This document shows positions 1-8,424 of a stretch of 64,000 bases of DNA, one piece after another (position 1 is the stretch's first letter; each line of letters opens with the position of its first letter). Position numbers and translations under genes: made by a program. Under the pieces are notes generated by a model. That model worked only from the letters and a program-made list of their open reading frames with translations. It was not told the DNA's origin and did not search any database. Source of the stretch: Streptomyces subrutilus (GTDB lineage Bacteria > Actinomycetota > Actinomycetes > Streptomycetales > Streptomycetaceae). The DNA lies in the NCBI RefSeq assembly GCF_008704535.1, contig NZ_CP023701.1:1116001-1180000 (forward strand), given 5' to 3'.

Positions 1-320
1 ACGGGCCAGAAACCGGTGACGGTCTTGGCGGCGCCCTCCTCGTCGTCGTCGCCGCCGCTGCGCAGCAGGACGAACGCGCCGAAGGCGAACAGGGCCGCCG
101 AGACGAGCTTGACGGCGATGTCCGGGAGCATGCCGAGCAGGCTTCCGGCGCCGACGGCGATGGCGACGTGCACGATGAACGCGGTCGAGGTGCCGAACCA
201 CACGTACAGCGGACGCATCCGGGTGCCCATGGCCAGCGAGGCGAACATGGTCTTGTCGGGGAGTTCCGCGAGGAAGATCAGCCCGAAGGCGGTGATGAGC
301 GCCAGGGGGTCGAAGGTCAT
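1..320 (-). CDS. GDT1/UPF0016 (TMEM165-like) cation exporter, partial (3' end outside window)
   Basis: About 106 N-terminal residues are visible, read leftward from the ATG at 318-320. The first helix carries E-L-P-D-K-T at residues 19-24, the signature of the UPF0016/GDT1 family (consensus E-x-G-D-[KR]-[ST]); a second hydrophobic helix and an acidic GGDDDEE loop follow. Family members export Mn2+ (MneA/MntX type) or exchange Ca2+/Mn2+ at the cytoplasmic membrane. The leader carries a Mn2+-type riboswitch, which fits a Mn2+ efflux role. The second E-x-G-D-type repeat expected in the full protein lies beyond base 1, so completeness cannot be judged. Confidence 0.85.
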   Translation of the reverse strand, partial: MTFDPLALITAFGLIFLAELPDKTMFASLAMGTRMRPLYVWFGTSTAFIVHVAIAVGAGSLLGMLPDIAVKLVSAALFAFGAFVLLRSGGDDDEEGAAKTVTGFWP

Positions 321-439
321 TCCCTTGCTTTCTGCTGGGGCCGGGCCGTCAGCTCGCACGACACCCAGAAGGCGACGGGAAGAACCACTCGGCCCGGCAC
401 GACGGAGCGGACCGCACCGGAGGTGCGGACCTGGTCATG

Positions 440-548
440 CCTTGGCCGAAGGTCTCGTCCGCCCCGCACAGTGTGCGGCGGCCCGGTGGCCGGGGCGTCC
501 AAGGACGCCCAGTATGTCGACCAGCGGTTTTCGGGACTACTCCCCTTC
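440..548 (-). promoter_or_regulatory. yybP-ykoY manganese riboswitch
   Basis: Read on the minus strand, this leader has the two conserved halves of the yybP-ykoY aptamer: GGGGAGTAG (complement of 537-545) at the 5' side and CGAGACCTTCGGCC (within the complement of 444-459) at the 3' side, joined by paired arms. These correspond to the L1/L3 Mn2+-binding loops. It lies about 120 nt upstream of the GDT1-family start at 320, the classical partner of this riboswitch. Known family behaviour is to switch the downstream gene on at high Mn2+; the expression platform between 320 and 440 was not resolved. Confidence 0.88.
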
Positions 549-565
549 GCTGTTCCCAGCCTACC

Positions 566-605
566 AGCCGCCTTCCGGGCCCCTCCGGGGGCCCGGAAGG
601 CGGCT
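566..605. terminator. strong GC hairpin, terminator
   Basis: A near-perfect inverted repeat, CCGCCTTCCGGGCCCC facing GGGGCCCGGAAGGCGG, lies just after the stop of the small secreted protein (611) and just before the Mn2+ riboswitch. It would isolate the two leftward units. Confidence 0.75.
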
Positions 606-610
606 GGCCG

Positions 611-853
611 CTACGGGTAGACGTACAGCGCCCACCTGGCGCCCTTGCGGACGCAGGCGTGCTCGCCGACGATCTCCTGGCCGGCCGCGAAGCAGGCGTC
701 GAGGGTGTCGTAGTACCCGATGAGGACGGGCCCGGCCGGAGCCGTCGCGGCGGGCGCGACCCCGGCCGGGCCCGCCGCGACGGCGGTCGTGGCGCCGCCG
801 GCCAGTACGACGGCGCCGAGTGCGAGTCCGACGGCCCAGATCCTGGTGCGCAT
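611..853 (-). CDS. small secreted protein, function unknown
   Basis: 80 residues. ATG at 851-853 is preceded by GGGAGGGG about 7 nt upstream, which favours this start over longer in-frame options. Residues 1-28 form a Sec signal peptide (MRTRIWAVGL start, long Ala/Val/Leu core, cleavage near AVAA-GP). After an Ala/Pro-rich linker, the mature part has a short conserved-looking module with G-Y-Y-D-T-L, two Cys (DACFAAG and EHACVRKG) and an aromatic end (LYVYP). The two Cys probably form one disulfide. I do not recognise the family; similar short exported proteins are common in Streptomyces. It is monocistronic, bounded by a hairpin at 566-605. Confidence 0.7.
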   Translation of the reverse strand: MRTRIWAVGLALGAVVLAGGATTAVAAGPAGVAPAATAPAGPVLIGYYDTLDACFAAGQEIVGEHACVRKGARWALYVYP

Positions 854-1055
854 GTGGTCCCCTCCCTGTGGTCCGGTCCTGCCTACGCCGGCAACCTCGC
901 ACGGGGCTCCGGGGGCGGCAAGGCCGGTCGGGGGTGATTGGCCGGATGCGACGGCGTGTCCCGGTGCGCGGGCGGTCTTCGGCCGGATCGCGCGCGCGTG
1001 CGGGCCGCGACGGGCGGCGGTGTGCGCCTCGCGGGCGGTGGTCACGGGCCGCGGT

Positions 1056-2045
1056 TCACGGTACGACCACGATCTTGCGGCCGCGGCCGGCCCGGAACCG
1101 GTCGAGGGCGTGCGGGTACTCGGTGAGGGGGAGGCGGTCGCTGATGAAGAAGTCGGGGTCGAGCACGCCCGCGGCGAAGAGGTCGGCGGCGCGTTCGTAG
1201 CTGTGCAGGACGGCCATGGATCCCGTGATGGTGATCTCCTGGTTGTAGATGCGGTACGGCTCGATGGTGGCGCGGGCCGCGTAGTCGGCCACGCCGAACT
1301 GGAGGTAGGTGCCGCCGCGGGCGACGCGGCCGATGCCGTCCTGGATCGCGGACTGGCTGCCGGTGGCGTCGATGACCACGTCCCAGCCGCACGGGCGCTC
1401 GAACTCGGCGGCGGCAGCGGCGGCCCCGGTGCACTCCAGTGCGCGGGCGGCCCGGAGCCGGTCGGGGTTGAGGTCCACGACGTCCACCGTGGCCGCTCCG
1501 GTCCGCTTGGCCAGTTCGAGCATCATCAGTCCCATGGTGCCCGCGCCGTAGATGAGCACATGACTGGCCAGCGGGGCGCGCAGCACGTCGTAGCCCCGGA
1601 CGGCGCAGGACAGCGGCTCGACGAGGACGGCGTCCTCGGTGCGGACGTGGTCGGGGAGCCGGACGCAGTTGGCCGCCGGGGCGACGGCGAACTCGGCCGC
1701 CGCGCCGGAGGTGGTCACGCCGATCGCCGCGTAGCGCTCGCACAGGTTGTTGCGGCCGGCCCGGCAGTAGCGGCACTCGTTGCAGTAGAGCGAGGGGTCG
1801 ACGGCGACCCGGTCGCCGGGGTGCAGTGCGGTGACCTCGCGGCCCGTGGCGACGACCTCCCCGGCGAACTCGTGGCCCGGGACCAGGGGCAGGCTGGGGG
1901 CGAACTCGCCCCGGAGGATGTGCAGGTCGGTGCCGCACAGTCCGCAGGCCGCGACGCGGACGACGACGTCCCGGGGGCCGGGGGCGGGGTCGGGGACCGT
2001 CTCGACCGACACGGCTCCGGGTGCGTGGATCACGGCTGCTTTCAC
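1056..2045 (-). CDS. zinc-dependent alcohol/polyol dehydrogenase (MDR family)
   Basis: 329 residues; GTG start whose GTGA overlaps the stop of the upstream permease, implying translational coupling. MDR layout: catalytic zinc region near C-G-L-C-G-T-D and GHEFAGEV, then the four-Cys structural zinc lobe (C-N-E-C-R-Y-C...C), then a Rossmann domain with G-A-G-T-M-G-L for NAD(P). The sorbitol/xylitol/threonine dehydrogenase subgroup has this form. As the last gene of a sugar ABC operon controlled by DeoR, it probably oxidises the imported polyol or sugar derivative. The exact substrate cannot be read from the sequence. Confidence 0.9.
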   Translation of the reverse strand: MKAAVIHAPGAVSVETVPDPAPGPRDVVVRVAACGLCGTDLHILRGEFAPSLPLVPGHEFAGEVVATGREVTALHPGDRVAVDPSLYCNECRYCRAGRNNLCERYAAIGVTTSGAAAEFAVAPAANCVRLPDHVRTEDAVLVEPLSCAVRGYDVLRAPLASHVLIYGAGTMGLMMLELAKRTGAATVDVVDLNPDRLRAARALECTGAAAAAAEFERPCGWDVVIDATGSQSAIQDGIGRVARGGTYLQFGVADYAARATIEPYRIYNQEITITGSMAVLHSYERAADLFAAGVLDPDFFISDRLPLTEYPHALDRFRAGRGRKIVVVP

Positions 2046-2908
2046 TTGACGGCTCCCAGGGACAGGCCCTGGACCAGCTTGTCCTGGGCGGCGAATCCGG
2101 CGACGAGCACGGGCAGGGACACGCAGGCGGCTGCGGCGCACACCTTCGCCAGGAAGAGGCCCTGGCTGGTGACGAATCCGGTGAGGAAGACGGGGGCGGT
2201 GCCGGCGACGACCCCGGTGAGCACGCGGGCGAAGAGGAGTTCGTTCCAGCTGAAGATGAAGGAGATCAGCGCGGTGGCCGCGATGCCGGGCGCCGCGACC
2301 GGGGCGACGATGCGCAGCAGAACGGTGGGGAGCGCCGCGCCGTCGATGGAGGCGGCTTCGATGATCTCGACCGGGACTTCGGCGAGGAAGGAGCGCATCA
2401 TCCACACCGCGACCGGCAGGTTCATCGAGGTGTAGAGGACGACGAGCAGCCAGACGGTGTCGAGGGTGCCGGTGTTGCGCGCGATGAGGTAGACGGGCAG
2501 GAGGCCGGCGACGGCGGGCAGCATCTTCGTGGAGAGGAAGAAGAAGAGGACGTCGGTCCACTTGCGGACGGGCCGGATGGACAGGGCGTACGCGGCCGGG
2601 ACGGCGAGGAGCAGGACGAGGGCGGTGGAGAGCGTGCTGGCGGTGAGCGAGTTGAGCAGGGGCGGCCACGGGGCGGCGCCGTCGGCCGCTCCGAAGAACG
2701 CGCGGTAGCCGTCGAGGGTGAGCGGGGCGCCCCAGGCGGGCGGGTTGGTGGCGGCGTCCGGCTCGGCGTGCAGGGAGGTCAGCACCATCCAGGCGAAGGG
2801 CAGGAAGAAGATGAGGCCGCAGCACCAGGCGGTCAGGCCCCGCAGGTACCGGCGCGGCGCGAGGGGGTGTCGTCGGGCCCGTCCGGCCGGGCCGCGTGGG
2901 GGCTTCAC
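2042..2908 (-). CDS. carbohydrate ABC transporter permease (MalG type)
   Basis: 288 residues with six predicted transmembrane segments and the cytoplasmic EAA loop (E-A-A-S-I-D-G-A near residue 190) that docks the ATPase. GTG start at 2906-2908 follows GGAGG and overlaps the stop of the upstream permease gene as GTGA. It pairs with the MalF-type permease encoded by the next gene upstream. No ATPase is encoded in the operon; in streptomycetes the shared ATPase MsiK energises many such CUT1 systems (family knowledge, not seen here). Confidence 0.93.
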   Translation of the reverse strand: MKPPRGPAGRARRHPLAPRRYLRGLTAWCCGLIFFLPFAWMVLTSLHAEPDAATNPPAWGAPLTLDGYRAFFGAADGAAPWPPLLNSLTASTLSTALVLLLAVPAAYALSIRPVRKWTDVLFFFLSTKMLPAVAGLLPVYLIARNTGTLDTVWLLVVLYTSMNLPVAVWMMRSFLAEVPVEIIEAASIDGAALPTVLLRIVAPVAAPGIAATALISFIFSWNELLFARVLTGVVAGTAPVFLTGFVTSQGLFLAKVCAAAACVSLPVLVAGFAAQDKLVQGLSLGAVK

Positions 2909-3924
2909 GCGTTCGCCTCCTTGAACAGCGACGACACCGTACGCAGCGCGAAGGTGGCGATGACCATCGTGCAGACGACGGCGATCACGCCCTCCGCGGA
3001 GGCCCGGCCGTAGTCGTGCGCCTGGTAGAAGGTCGCGTAGACGGTGTAGGGCAGGTTGGCGGTGCCGAGGCCGCCCGAGGTGAGGGTGAAGACGGCGTCG
3101 AAGTTCTGGACGACGTGGATGCTGCCGAGCAGGGCGGACAGTTCCAGGTAGCGGCGCAGGTGCGGGAAGGTGAGGTGGCGGAAGACCTGCCGGCTCCCGG
3201 CTCCGTCCACCCGGGCCGCCTCGACGGTGTCCGGGGAGCGGCTCTGGAGTCCGGCGAGCAGGATGAGCGTCATGAACGGGGTCCACTGCCAGATCAGGGA
3301 CACCTCGACGGCGACCAGGGGCACCGAGGACATCCAGTCGGGCTGCGGGGCCGCGTCGCTGCCGAAGAGCGCCCACAGCCAGGTCAGCGAGCCGTTCAGC
3401 AGGCCGTACGAGGCGTTGTAGAGGGCGTGCTTCCACAGCAGGGCGGCCGCGGCGGGGACGACCAGGAACGGGGTGATGATCATGGTGCGGACCAGCCCGC
3501 GGCCCCGGAAGGGGCCGTCGAGGAGCAGCGCGAGTCCGAGCCCGAGGGCCAGGCTCACCAGGACCACGACGGCCGTGAGGACGACGGTGGTGAGCAGCGC
3601 GGCGCGCAGGTCGGGGTCGGTGAAGGCGGCCCGGTAGTTGTCGAGGCCGCCGAAGCCGCGGTCGTCGGGTGCGAGGGCGTTCCAGCGCATGAAGGAGATC
3701 ACCAGCGTGCCGACGAAGGGCAGTTGGGTGACGGCGATCAGAAAGACCAGGGCGGGCAGCAGCGGGGCGCGCCGGGACCGGGCGGCGGCGCGGCCCTGGA
3801 CCGGTCGGGCGGTGCGCGCGGTACGGGCGCCGTGCGCGGTGCGGGCCGGGTGGCCGGGCGGCGGGCCCGGCGTCCCTCGTTCGGCGGCGGCGCCGGCCGG
3901 GCGGGCGTCGGAGGGTGCGGCCAT
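2905..3924 (-). CDS. carbohydrate ABC transporter permease (MalF type)
   Basis: 339 residues. A roughly 45-residue Ala/Arg/Pro-rich cytoplasmic N-terminus precedes six transmembrane helices; the EAA motif (E-A-A-R-V-D-G-A-G) is near residue 235. The ATG lies one base after the stop of the binding-protein gene, and its own stop overlaps the next permease start. It forms the heterodimeric membrane channel with the MalG-type partner. Confidence 0.93.
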   Translation of the reverse strand: MAAPSDARPAGAAAERGTPGPPPGHPARTAHGARTARTARPVQGRAAARSRRAPLLPALVFLIAVTQLPFVGTLVISFMRWNALAPDDRGFGGLDNYRAAFTDPDLRAALLTTVVLTAVVVLVSLALGLGLALLLDGPFRGRGLVRTMIITPFLVVPAAAALLWKHALYNASYGLLNGSLTWLWALFGSDAAPQPDWMSSVPLVAVEVSLIWQWTPFMTLILLAGLQSRSPDTVEAARVDGAGSRQVFRHLTFPHLRRYLELSALLGSIHVVQNFDAVFTLTSGGLGTANLPYTVYATFYQAHDYGRASAEGVIAVVCTMVIATFALRTVSSLFKEANA

Positions 3925-3925
3925 G

Positions 3926-5290
3926 TCAGCGCCCCCGGCGGGCGGCGCCGACCGCGGCGGCGCGCTCCTGCCCGGTGCGCAGGGCGTCGGCGACGCTGGT
4001 GCGGCCCGCGATGGCGGCGCTGATCTGCTGGGACACCTGGGTGCCGAGGGCGGTGAACTCGGGTATGCCGACGAACTGGATGCCCGGTGCCGGGCGGGGC
4101 TGGACGCCCGGGTCCAGCGGCCGGGCGGAGGAGATGGCGTCCTTGGTCGCGGCGGCGAAGGCGGACGCCGCCTTGAGGTAGCGGGGGTCGGCGTAGGTGG
4201 AGGCGCGTTTGCCCGCCGGGATCCGGGACCAGCCGAGCTGTTCGCCGACGAGGGTCTCGTAGCGCGCGCCGGAGGCCCAGGAGATGAACTTCCAGGTGTC
4301 GTCCTGGTGCTTGCCGGCCTTCTGCATGCCCCAGGCCCAGGTGTAGAGCCAGCCCGAGGCGTTGGTCTTCTCGACGGGGGCGGGGGCGTAGCCGATCTTC
4401 CCGGCCACCGGTGAGCCCTCGGCCTCCAGTGCGCCGGCGGCCGAGGTGGCGTCGTACCACAGGGCCACCCTGCCCTGGCTCATGTCGTTCAGGCACTCCG
4501 TGAAGCCGGCCTGGGGCGCGCCCGCCTCGCCGTGCGCCCGTACCAGGTCGACGTAGAAGCCGACCGCGCGCGCGAACTCGGGGCTGTCGAGCCGTGCGTT
4601 CCAGTCCTTGTCGAACCAGGTGCCGCCCATGGTGTTCACGACGGTGGTCAGGGGGGCGGTCAGCTCGCCCCAACCGGGCTGTCCGCGCAGGCAGATGCCC
4701 TTCATGCCGGGCCGTGCGCCGTCGGTGGCCGCCGCCAGGTCGGCGACCTGCTGCCAGGTGGGGTGTTCGGGCATGGCGAGGTGGCGATCGGCGAGCACGT
4801 CCTTGCGGTACATCAGGAAGGACGACTCCCCGTAGAAGGGCTCCGCGTAGATCCGGCCGTCCACCGTCAGGGAGTCCCGGATGGGCGGCAGGATGTCGTC
4901 CTGGGCGAACTCCGTGTCGGCGCGGGCCCGTTCGGTGAGGGGGGCGAGCCAGCCGTTCGCGGCGTAGATCGGCGTCTCGTAGTTGCTGATGGTCGCCGCG
5001 TCGTACTGTCCGGCCTGGCCGGAGAAGTCCTGGCTGATCTTGTCGCGCACGTCGTTCTCCGGCAGGAGGGTGAAGTTGACCTTGATGCCGGTCTGGCGGG
5101 TGAAGTGCTCGGCGGTCAGCCTCCGAAGGTCGGCCATCTGCGGGTTGTTGACCATGAGGACGTTGATCGCGTGCTGTTGCGGGTCGGTGGCCGATCCGCC
5201 GCCGGCGCCCGCGCACGCCACCGGCAGGGAGCCGCAGAGCAGGAGGGCGCAGGCGCGGGCGGCGCCCCTCGGGTACGTCCGGTTCGTCAC
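3926..5290 (-). CDS. extracellular solute-binding lipoprotein of sugar/polyol ABC transporter
   Basis: 454 residues. An N-terminal basic region and hydrophobic core end at L-P-V-A-C-A-G, a lipobox-like lipidation site (unusual Pro at -3), followed by a Gly/Ser linker and a type-1/MalE-family periplasmic-binding fold (INVLMVNNPQM start, later the typical G-x-W...FISWAS region). It captures an oligosaccharide or polyol for the two permeases encoded immediately downstream. It heads the transporter operon, 99 bp after the DeoR-type regulator on the same strand. Confidence 0.92.
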   Translation of the reverse strand: MTNRTYPRGAARACALLLCGSLPVACAGAGGGSATDPQQHAINVLMVNNPQMADLRRLTAEHFTRQTGIKVNFTLLPENDVRDKISQDFSGQAGQYDAATISNYETPIYAANGWLAPLTERARADTEFAQDDILPPIRDSLTVDGRIYAEPFYGESSFLMYRKDVLADRHLAMPEHPTWQQVADLAAATDGARPGMKGICLRGQPGWGELTAPLTTVVNTMGGTWFDKDWNARLDSPEFARAVGFYVDLVRAHGEAGAPQAGFTECLNDMSQGRVALWYDATSAAGALEAEGSPVAGKIGYAPAPVEKTNASGWLYTWAWGMQKAGKHQDDTWKFISWASGARYETLVGEQLGWSRIPAGKRASTYADPRYLKAASAFAAATKDAISSARPLDPGVQPRPAPGIQFVGIPEFTALGTQVSQQISAAIAGRTSVADALRTGQERAAAVGAARRGR

Positions 5291-5389
5291 GGCGGTGGTC
5301 CTTCCGATACGTCGGCTGCTGTGCCGGTTGCGTCATGCGCATGCCAGTTCGATCCATGACGGGGCGCACGGACCGGGGGTGCGGGCGGC

Positions 5390-6151
5390 TCAGACCCGGA
5401 TGATCCGGGGCCCCAGGAGGGAGTAGCGGTGGGCCTCGGCCGCGGCCAGTCCGGTATCGGTGACGATCGCCTCGAAGTCGGCGACCTCGGCGAAGCGGCA
5501 GAAACCGCCGGCCCCGAACTTGCCGTGGTGGCCGAGGAACACGCGGCGCCGCGACACCTCCAGCGCCTTGGCCTTCACGTCGGCCACCACCGGGTCGGGG
5601 GTGGTGAGGCCGGACTCCCGCGAAATGCCGTCGGACCCGATGTACGCCAGGTCGATCACGAATCCGGAGAGCATGGCCGCGGCCCACGAGCCGGCGGTGG
5701 CCGGGGTCGGCGTCCGCACCCGGCCGCCCAGCAGCAGCACCGTGGTGTTCGGCGACCCGGCGAGGGCGGCGGCCGTCGGGAGCGAGGCCGTGACCACCGT
5801 CAGCGGCCGGTCGGCGGGCAGCAGCGACGCGAGCAGCCGCGGCGTGTGGCCCTCGTCGACGAAGACCGTCTCCGCCCCGCCGAGCAGCCGCACCCCTTCC
5901 GCCGCGATCCGCCGCTTGTCCTCCACGTGCAGGGTGCCCCGGCGCGCGAGGTCGGTCTCGAAGCCGGCGCTCTCGACCGGGTAGGCCCCGCCGTGGGTGC
6001 GCCGCACCAGTCCGCGGCGCTCCAGCCCGCTCAGGTCGCGCCGCACGGTCTCGACCGCCACCCCCAACTCCCGCGCGATCGAGGCCACTTCGACGCGACC
6101 CTCACTCCTCGCCCAGGCCAGCAGCCTCTGGTGCCGTTCCTCCGCCCGCAT
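5390..6151 (-). CDS. DeoR-family transcriptional regulator
   Basis: 253 residues. An N-terminal DeoR-type winged helix (residues about 3-58, with the V-E-T-V-R-R-D-L recognition helix and R-R-T-H-G-G wing) is followed by the DeoRC sugar-phosphate-sensing domain (FVDEGHT, LLGGRV, GSDGI, then the C-terminal T-D-T-G region). The ATG at 6149-6151 was chosen because the DeoR N-terminal motif begins there; a longer in-frame start adds only low-complexity sequence. It sits directly upstream of, and co-directional with, the sugar ABC/dehydrogenase operon, so it is the probable local repressor, with a phosphorylated intermediate as inducer. Confidence 0.9.
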   Translation of the reverse strand: MRAEERHQRLLAWARSEGRVEVASIARELGVAVETVRRDLSGLERRGLVRRTHGGAYPVESAGFETDLARRGTLHVEDKRRIAAEGVRLLGGAETVFVDEGHTPRLLASLLPADRPLTVVTASLPTAAALAGSPNTTVLLLGGRVRTPTPATAGSWAAAMLSGFVIDLAYIGSDGISRESGLTTPDPVVADVKAKALEVSRRRVFLGHHGKFGAGGFCRFAEVADFEAIVTDTGLAAAEAHRYSLLGPRIIRV

Positions 6152-6410
6152 GCCGATGCCCCGCCCTCCCGCGCCCGTTCGGGCGTCCGCCGCCCGCATG
6201 GGCCTGCCAGGTTCTATACCCGCGACGCCTCGCGCGCAGCCTGCCCGAGTCCCACGGGTACCCGCCCGCCTCGGCCCGTTTCCCGCACCCCGCGACCACC
6301 GCCGACCAGGGCCTTTCACCGCCGGCCCGGGAACCGGATGCCCGTCCGGGGGGTCGAGGGGCTCCGTGTCGTGCGAACGGCGCGGCGGTCCGCGGTGCGG
6401 GCAGGCGGGT

Positions 6411-7190
6411 TCAGCCGCCCTGGTAGCGGGTGGCGAGCCGGGGGCTCTGCCCCCCGAAGGCCGCGAGGTCGGCGCGGAAGACGGCGTCGAGCAGGGCGGC
6501 GTCCTCCACGCCCGGGGCGGTGACGACCTCGCCGAGTTCCAGACCGCGCAGGCCCGCGGTGACCACGTCGTCTGCGGACATGCGGGGGACGGCGCTCAGG
6601 TCGAGGCCCTGGCGCTCGTGGAACTCGGTGGCGACGACGCCGGGGCACACCACCTGCACCGCGACGCCGGTGCCTTCGAGTTCCGCGGCGAGCGCCTGGG
6701 TCATGGCGACGAGGTGGGCGAGCGTGCCCGCGTAGACGGCGCGGCGGGGCATCACCGAGCTCGGGGCCGGGCCGCTGAAGGCGATCATGCCGGCGACGTT
6801 GACGAGGGCGCCCGCACCGCGGTCCCGCATGCCCGCCACGGCGGCCCGGGCGAGCAGGGTGGGGGCGACGACCTTCACGTGGACCAGTTCGCGCGCCTTG
6901 TCGGCCGGGAGTTCGGCCAGGGGCATGTAGTGCGCGACGCCCGCGTTGTTGACCAGCATGTTCAGCGGCTCCGCCGCGCAGACCGCGGCGACGGCGTCGA
7001 CACCGTCGTCGGTGGACAGGTCGGCGGCCAGGACGCGGACCCCGACCTCGGGGTGGTCCGCGGCGAACGCCTCCAGCCGGTCCTCGCGGCGGCCGACGAC
7101 GATCAGGTCGTGGCCGGTGCCGGCCAGCCGCTCGGCGTAGGCCCTGCCGATGCCGGAGGTGGCTCCGGTGACGAGTGCGAGCTTGCTCAT
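6411..7190 (-). CDS. short-chain dehydrogenase/reductase with atypical active site
   Basis: 259 residues. Classical SDR cofactor motif T-G-x3-G-I-G at residues about 8-15, NNAG at about 88-91 and P-G motif (CPGVV). The catalytic Tyr is present in VYAGTLAHL, but the position of the obligatory Lys in Y-x3-K is Leu (Y-A-G-T-L). This suggests altered chemistry or a non-catalytic or binding role, unless another Lys substitutes. ATG start at 7188-7190 is preceded by GAAGAAGGGCC. Flanked by a DeoR gene and a glutaminase gene without overlap, it looks monocistronic. Confidence 0.85.
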   Translation of the reverse strand: MSKLALVTGATSGIGRAYAERLAGTGHDLIVVGRREDRLEAFAADHPEVGVRVLAADLSTDDGVDAVAAVCAAEPLNMLVNNAGVAHYMPLAELPADKARELVHVKVVAPTLLARAAVAGMRDRGAGALVNVAGMIAFSGPAPSSVMPRRAVYAGTLAHLVAMTQALAAELEGTGVAVQVVCPGVVATEFHERQGLDLSAVPRMSADDVVTAGLRGLELGEVVTAPGVEDAALLDAVFRADLAAFGGQSPRLATRYQGG

Positions 7191-7321
7191 GGCCCTTCTT
7201 CCTCTCGGAGGCCGGCCGGTGCCCCGGCAGCGGGCCACCGGCGGACCGGCCGTCAGACACCCACTGTGCGGAGCGAAGACGCGTGCGGCCGGGAGACCCG
7301 CCCGCCGGCACCCGCTCGGGT

Positions 7322-8245
7322 TCAGAAGATGGACCAGCCGGTGAGGGTGGTGAAGGCGTCCAGGGCCGTGACGGCGGCGAGGGAGTTGCCGTGCCCGTCC
7401 AGCGCCGGGCCCCAGGCGCACAGGGTGCAGCGCCCCGGGATGATGGCGACGATGCCGCCACCGACACCGCTCTTGGCGGGGAGGCCGACGCGGTGGGCGA
7501 ATTCGCCGGCGGCGTCGTAGGTGCCGCCGATGAGCATGACCGCGTTGACGCGCTTGGCCTCGCTGCGGGTGAGCAGGCGGCTGTGGTCGGCGCGCAGGCC
7601 GTGCCGGGCCAGGAAGCCCGCGGCGCGCGCCAGGTCCCGGCAGTTCATCGTCAGGGAGCACTGCCAGAAGTAGTGTTCGAGGACGGCTTCGACGGGATTG
7701 TCCAGTCTTCCCAGGTCGGCCAGGAGATGGGCGAGGGCCGAGTTGCGGTGGCCGTGCCGCTGTTCGGATTCGGCCACCCGGGCGTCGAAGTCGACGTCCG
7801 GGTTCCCGCTTTCGGCGCGCAGGAACTCGCGCAGGGCGGTCCGGGCGTCGCCGGTCAGGGTCAGCAGCCGGTCGGTGACGATGAGGGCACCCGCGTTGAC
7901 GAAGGGGTTGCGGGGGATGCCGCGCTCCCGCTCCAGTTGGGCGAAGGAGTTGAAGGGAGCCCCCGAGGGCTCCTTGCCCACGCGGTTCCACAGCGCGTCG
8001 CCGTCCACCGCCAGAACCAGTGCCAGGGTAAAGATTTTGGAAATGGATTGGATGGAGAACGGGACCTTCCAGTCCCCTGTGCCACACGTGCACGTGGCCA
8101 GGTCCGCCACGGCGAAACCGAACCGCGCGGGGTCCACACGGGCCAGCGCGGGGATGTAATCGGCCACCTGCCCACCCCCCAGAACCGGCCCCACCGCACG
8201 GGTGACCTGCTCGAACAGCACCTCGTAATCCGGCACCATGCACAT
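7322..8245 (-). CDS. glsA: glutaminase
   Basis: 307 residues from the chosen ATG (MCMVPDYEV); another ATG two codons later and a longer in-frame start at 8290 are possible. This length fits the usual 300-310 for bacterial GlsA. Serine-dependent beta-lactamase-like motifs are present: S-I-Q-S-I-S-K (the S-x-x-K nucleophile motif, residue about 64-70), N-P-F-V-N-A-G-A substrate loop, Y-x-x-C/Q region (HYFWQCS) and the C-terminal K-S-G-V-G-G-G motif. The enzyme hydrolyses glutamine to glutamate and ammonia in the cytoplasm. It is transcribed divergently from the small gene at 8425. Confidence 0.95.
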   Translation of the reverse strand: MCMVPDYEVLFEQVTRAVGPVLGGGQVADYIPALARVDPARFGFAVADLATCTCGTGDWKVPFSIQSISKIFTLALVLAVDGDALWNRVGKEPSGAPFNSFAQLERERGIPRNPFVNAGALIVTDRLLTLTGDARTALREFLRAESGNPDVDFDARVAESEQRHGHRNSALAHLLADLGRLDNPVEAVLEHYFWQCSLTMNCRDLARAAGFLARHGLRADHSRLLTRSEAKRVNAVMLIGGTYDAAGEFAHRVGLPAKSGVGGGIVAIIPGRCTLCAWGPALDGHGNSLAAVTALDAFTTLTGWSIF

Positions 8246-8381
8246 GTGCGCCGCCCCCGCCCCGCCACGTCCCACCCTCGGATCGGCCACCGTTCAGGAT
8301 GCGCCCGAGAAGACGCGGCCCGGAAGGGAACCGGTTCGCGGGAGCCACACAAGGGGGCGGTACCAGCCATTCCGGTGTGGC

Positions 8382-8416
8382 TACAATACGTTGCGATGTA
8401 CCTACTTTGAGTAGTG
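8382..8416 (+). promoter_or_regulatory. putative promoter and inverted repeat upstream of the gene at 8425
   Basis: An AT-rich patch, unusual here, contains TACAAT (8382-8387), a good -10 candidate, and the inverted repeat CTACT-TTG-AGTAG (about 8403-8415) just before the GTGGAGG ribosome site. The repeat sits where a repressor would block transcription or initiation. Confidence 0.4.
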
Positions 8417-8424
8417 GAGGCGGC

